Part shown: positions 61,748 to 64,000 of the stretch, piece by piece
Layout of the letters: each line of letters begins with the position of its first letter
Numbering within the stretch: the stretch's first letter is position 1
Assembly (NCBI GenBank): GCA_949775045.1
Contig: OX459105.1
Coordinates: 11,979,398-12,043,397 of the forward strand
From: Metridium senile
Taxonomy: Eukaryota > Cnidaria > Anthozoa > Actiniaria > Metridiidae
Length of the DNA: 64,000 bases
Reading direction: 5' to 3'
Notes under the pieces: model-generated
Database searches by the model: none
The model's input: the letters and a program-made list of their open reading frames with translations, nothing else
Told to the model about the DNA's origin: nothing
Program-made: the position numbers and the translations under genes

Positions 61748-63828
61748 TTAGTTGTTAATATAATTGCTATGATGTTTTAGATACAATTGTTGTATGTCAA
61801 GTTGTAAATCTGCCGTTTCCTTGGCCAAATTTTCACGAATTTTCTGTCTAAGTTCTAACAGAGCCTGTCCTGGAGGCACATTTGATGGAAACTCTAATGG
61901 ATCAGATTTGTCCAAAACTACAATTGGCTGGGGAGGGGTATACTTCTCTGTCTTGACTCTAGTAGATGTTGTAGATTGAGATCTAGATAAAGTGTCCTCT
62001 GGTTGTGTAGAGCGCACGATAGGAGCTGACTTGCAAGTAACTTTGACACAAATATCTTGCAATTCAGGAGTTGGTTCCGACCTTTCTTCCTTCAAGTCAT
62101 TCTCATTTTCACTGTGAACTTCATTTGAAGTTGGCACCCAAATTGGTAGAAGCTGCTTTGTGGGTACTATAGTTTTTTCCTCTATTTTTGTCTCTTTGAG
62201 GTTTCTAGGACTGCATGGAGGTGCTGTGAGTGGTCGTCTTGGCTTATCAACCTTGGGTCCTTCATTTTCAATTAAAACAAAGTGAGCTTTGGAAGAGCTT
62301 GGTCGTTGTGCTGTACGTTTAAGATTACTTCTTAACATATTTTCCGGATTTTCTCCCTGAGTTTCTTTGTTGTTCAAAACATTAGAAGCTTCAATATCAT
62401 CCTTGAAGCTAACTTTTTTATTTATCTTGTTAACTTTTTCAAGTTCTTGCAATTTTTCATTTTCAAGAGATTGTTGGTTTTTGTCAGGGTTCTCCTCCAC
62501 TGTCTTAACATCTTGAGTTTCCTCCTCCAGCGGGGCCTTCGACTTCCTAGTTGACTCCTCTGAATAAGTTCTGTAAATGTTTCCAATGTTTTGAATCGTA
62601 GAAGTCATGTCCATTAAGTCAGAATCCTGTGATTTAGTTCTTAATATTGGACCTTTGTCACTTTTCCCACGAAATGGAGAAGATTCAGAAGACTCTTCGA
62701 GTTCAATGGAGGTGACACATTTGCGTCCACATGTTAGATTTCGGCGATCACTGACTAGTTTTTTGTCCATGTATAGACGATAAGAAACTGTTGCTTCATT
62801 TGAAATTGTTGTTGTGGTTGAAAGTCTTGGATAGTTTGCTTCTGGGTTGAAAATGACTGGGTGTGTTTCACTAAGTCCCTGAAAAAGAATGCAAGTGTCT
62901 TCAATAGTTCATTTATTAGTGTATAGGTGGGGTGGGTCAGCAAAATTACCTGTTGTCTTTTCCAAATATTATGCAGCCCCCCCCCCCCCCCCCCCCTTCC
63001 TGGTTGGTAAAAAAGATCATAACTCCCCTATATTTGCCAAGTTTATTATTAAAGCTGCATACAATTAGTATCAACCCCTCCCTATAAAGCCTCTGAAAAT
63101 AACATGACCTCCCCCTCAATATTGCCGACTCCCCTATACACTAATAAATGACCCCCCCCCCTAGATACAAATGTATATTATCAGGGTTCGTACGGGTTTT
63201 GGAAATTGGTAATGCATTTTTCCAGGACCTGGAAAGTTTTGGAAAATTCCTTTTTCAACTGCTGGGTTTTAGAAAAGTTATGAATTTTTTGTCGGTTGCC
63301 CAGCTCCTACCTTGCAAAGAACTGTTTTCGTTGCAAGTTTTAAATTTTATTTAAGGCATTTAGGGGCCGAACACCCCCTAACACCCAAATTGCAATTGGG
63401 TCACCCCCCGACAAATTTCTGGATCCGCCCCTGAATATTATGACAGAAATTGCAAGTTACAATAGCTGTTATTACAGTTATATGCAAATGATTTTGAACA
63501 ATGGGTTGAAGTCGAGGCTTTCGGGCGAAAACAAAAGGTTTGCCCGAAAGCCTCGATTTGAATCCATTGTTTGAAATCATTTGCATATAACTGTAATAAC
63601 AGCTATTGATGACCAAATCAAAATATGATGACTTTCTATTTTTCTTGACTCACATTTCAGAACATGTAGTGCAGTTTTCACATCTATGCAAGCTAGTATA
63701 GACTGGTCAGTTAAAAACAAAAGTTATTCAAATTTGTCGCCATATTTTGATTTGGTATTGTTAATCAACTATTAATGTCTTCTTACCTCAGTTGTACTCT
63801 TTTGCGGTTTAGGTATTCTTGGTGTCAT
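61748..63828 (-). CDS. Unrecognised 390-residue protein with PP1-docking-like motif
   Basis: Two coding exons on the minus strand: 63828-63787 (14 codons from an ATG, donor GAG|GTAAGA) and 62878-61748 (acceptor TTCTTTTTCAG), joined in phase 0. The protein starts MTPRIPKPQKSTTE and continues GLSETHPVIFNPEANYPRLS. It is hydrophilic and mostly low in predicted structure, rich in Glu, Lys and Ser. At 169-172 it has KVSF in INKKVSFKDD, a good match to the RVxF-type motif that binds protein phosphatase 1. The last 40 residues (ALLELRQKIRENLAKETADL, LQLDIQQLYLKHH) look like an amphipathic helix or coiled coil. I do not recognise the family. A good acceptor (CTTCTTTATAG) lies just before the ATG, so an upstream exon is likely, coding or not. 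No membrane segment or signal peptide is seen. Confidence 0.82.
63461..63607. repeat. Near-perfect 147-bp hairpin in the first intron
   Basis: The left arm AATAGCTGTTATTACAGTTA, TATGCAAATGATTTTGAACA, then GAGGCTTTCGGGC pairs with GCCCGAAAGCCTCG, TTGAAATCATTTGCATATAA, CTGTAATAACAGCTATT. Each arm is about 65 bp and the loop about 15 bases. Imperfect outer inverted words (CAAATCAAAATATGATGAC and GTCGCCATATTTTGATTTG) extend to about 63759, so a larger foldback element is possible. Confidence 0.88.
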
Positions 63829-64000
63829 GATACGAGTCTATAAAGAAGAAAAATGGTTAATGTTTCATTTCCTTCAAAATGATCTAATACCAAGGTTTTT
63901 GGCTTTCTGAGAACTCAGACATTCCAACAGCTAGTTGTGAAACACATTTTTGCTGCTGCGAATTACTCGGCACCTTTTAGGTTTTTGATTGATGTTAGCC

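Overview
The window looks like nuclear DNA of an invertebrate animal. It is AT-rich, its genes have spliceosomal introns (GT...AG), and it is crowded with microsatellites, satellite-like arrays, miniature inverted-repeat elements (MITEs), tRNA-derived SINEs and 5'-truncated LINE tails. The gene set (FoxD, ZNG1/CBWD C-terminus, a Tctex-1 light chain, a 2-Cys peroxiredoxin) and the repeat style suggest a marine invertebrate, most likely a cnidarian. The species cannot be named from sequence alone.

Layout. 1-11.4 kb: repeats only, including tandem arrays, at least five MITE insertions, long (ATC)n, (GAT)n and (TTA)n tracts, and two LINE 3' tails in opposite orientation. 11.4-13.1 kb (+): the last two coding exons of ZNG1, with two MITEs and a (TAGA)n block in the intron between them. 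13.1-25.0 kb: non-coding, with five tandem-repeat arrays. 25.0-26.5 kb (+): an intronless FoxD gene behind a TATA box and a long ATG-free leader made of degenerate TTGATCA-containing repeats. 26.5-41.0 kb: non-coding, with satellites at 30.2, 31.5 and 35-36.8 kb, MITEs, a SINE, a LINE fragment and a long pure pyrimidine tract. 41.3-41.9 kb (-): a single-exon Tctex-1 gene followed by decayed tandem copies of its own 3' end. 42-52.6 kb: MITEs and minisatellites. 52.8-60.8 kb (+): a complete eight-exon typical 2-Cys peroxiredoxin. 61.7-63.8 kb (-): an unrecognised 390-residue protein gene that converges on it.

The genes look like unrelated housekeeping or developmental neighbours. There is no operon and no shared pathway. 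FoxD is a transcription factor with a repression motif. ZNG1 is a zinc-metallochaperone GTPase. The Tctex-1 protein is a dynein light-chain relative. The peroxiredoxin removes peroxides and may be made as a mitochondrial and a cytosolic form from alternative starts.

The most unusual points are the FoxD leader, the tandem decay of the Tctex-1 3' end, the nested MITEs (one with an empty-site relative in the window), the several MITE families that share TA flanks and mostly CAG...CTG ends, and a 108-bp tandem repeat whose core resembles a hammerhead ribozyme but has a changed key base. I found no clear new multi-gene system.
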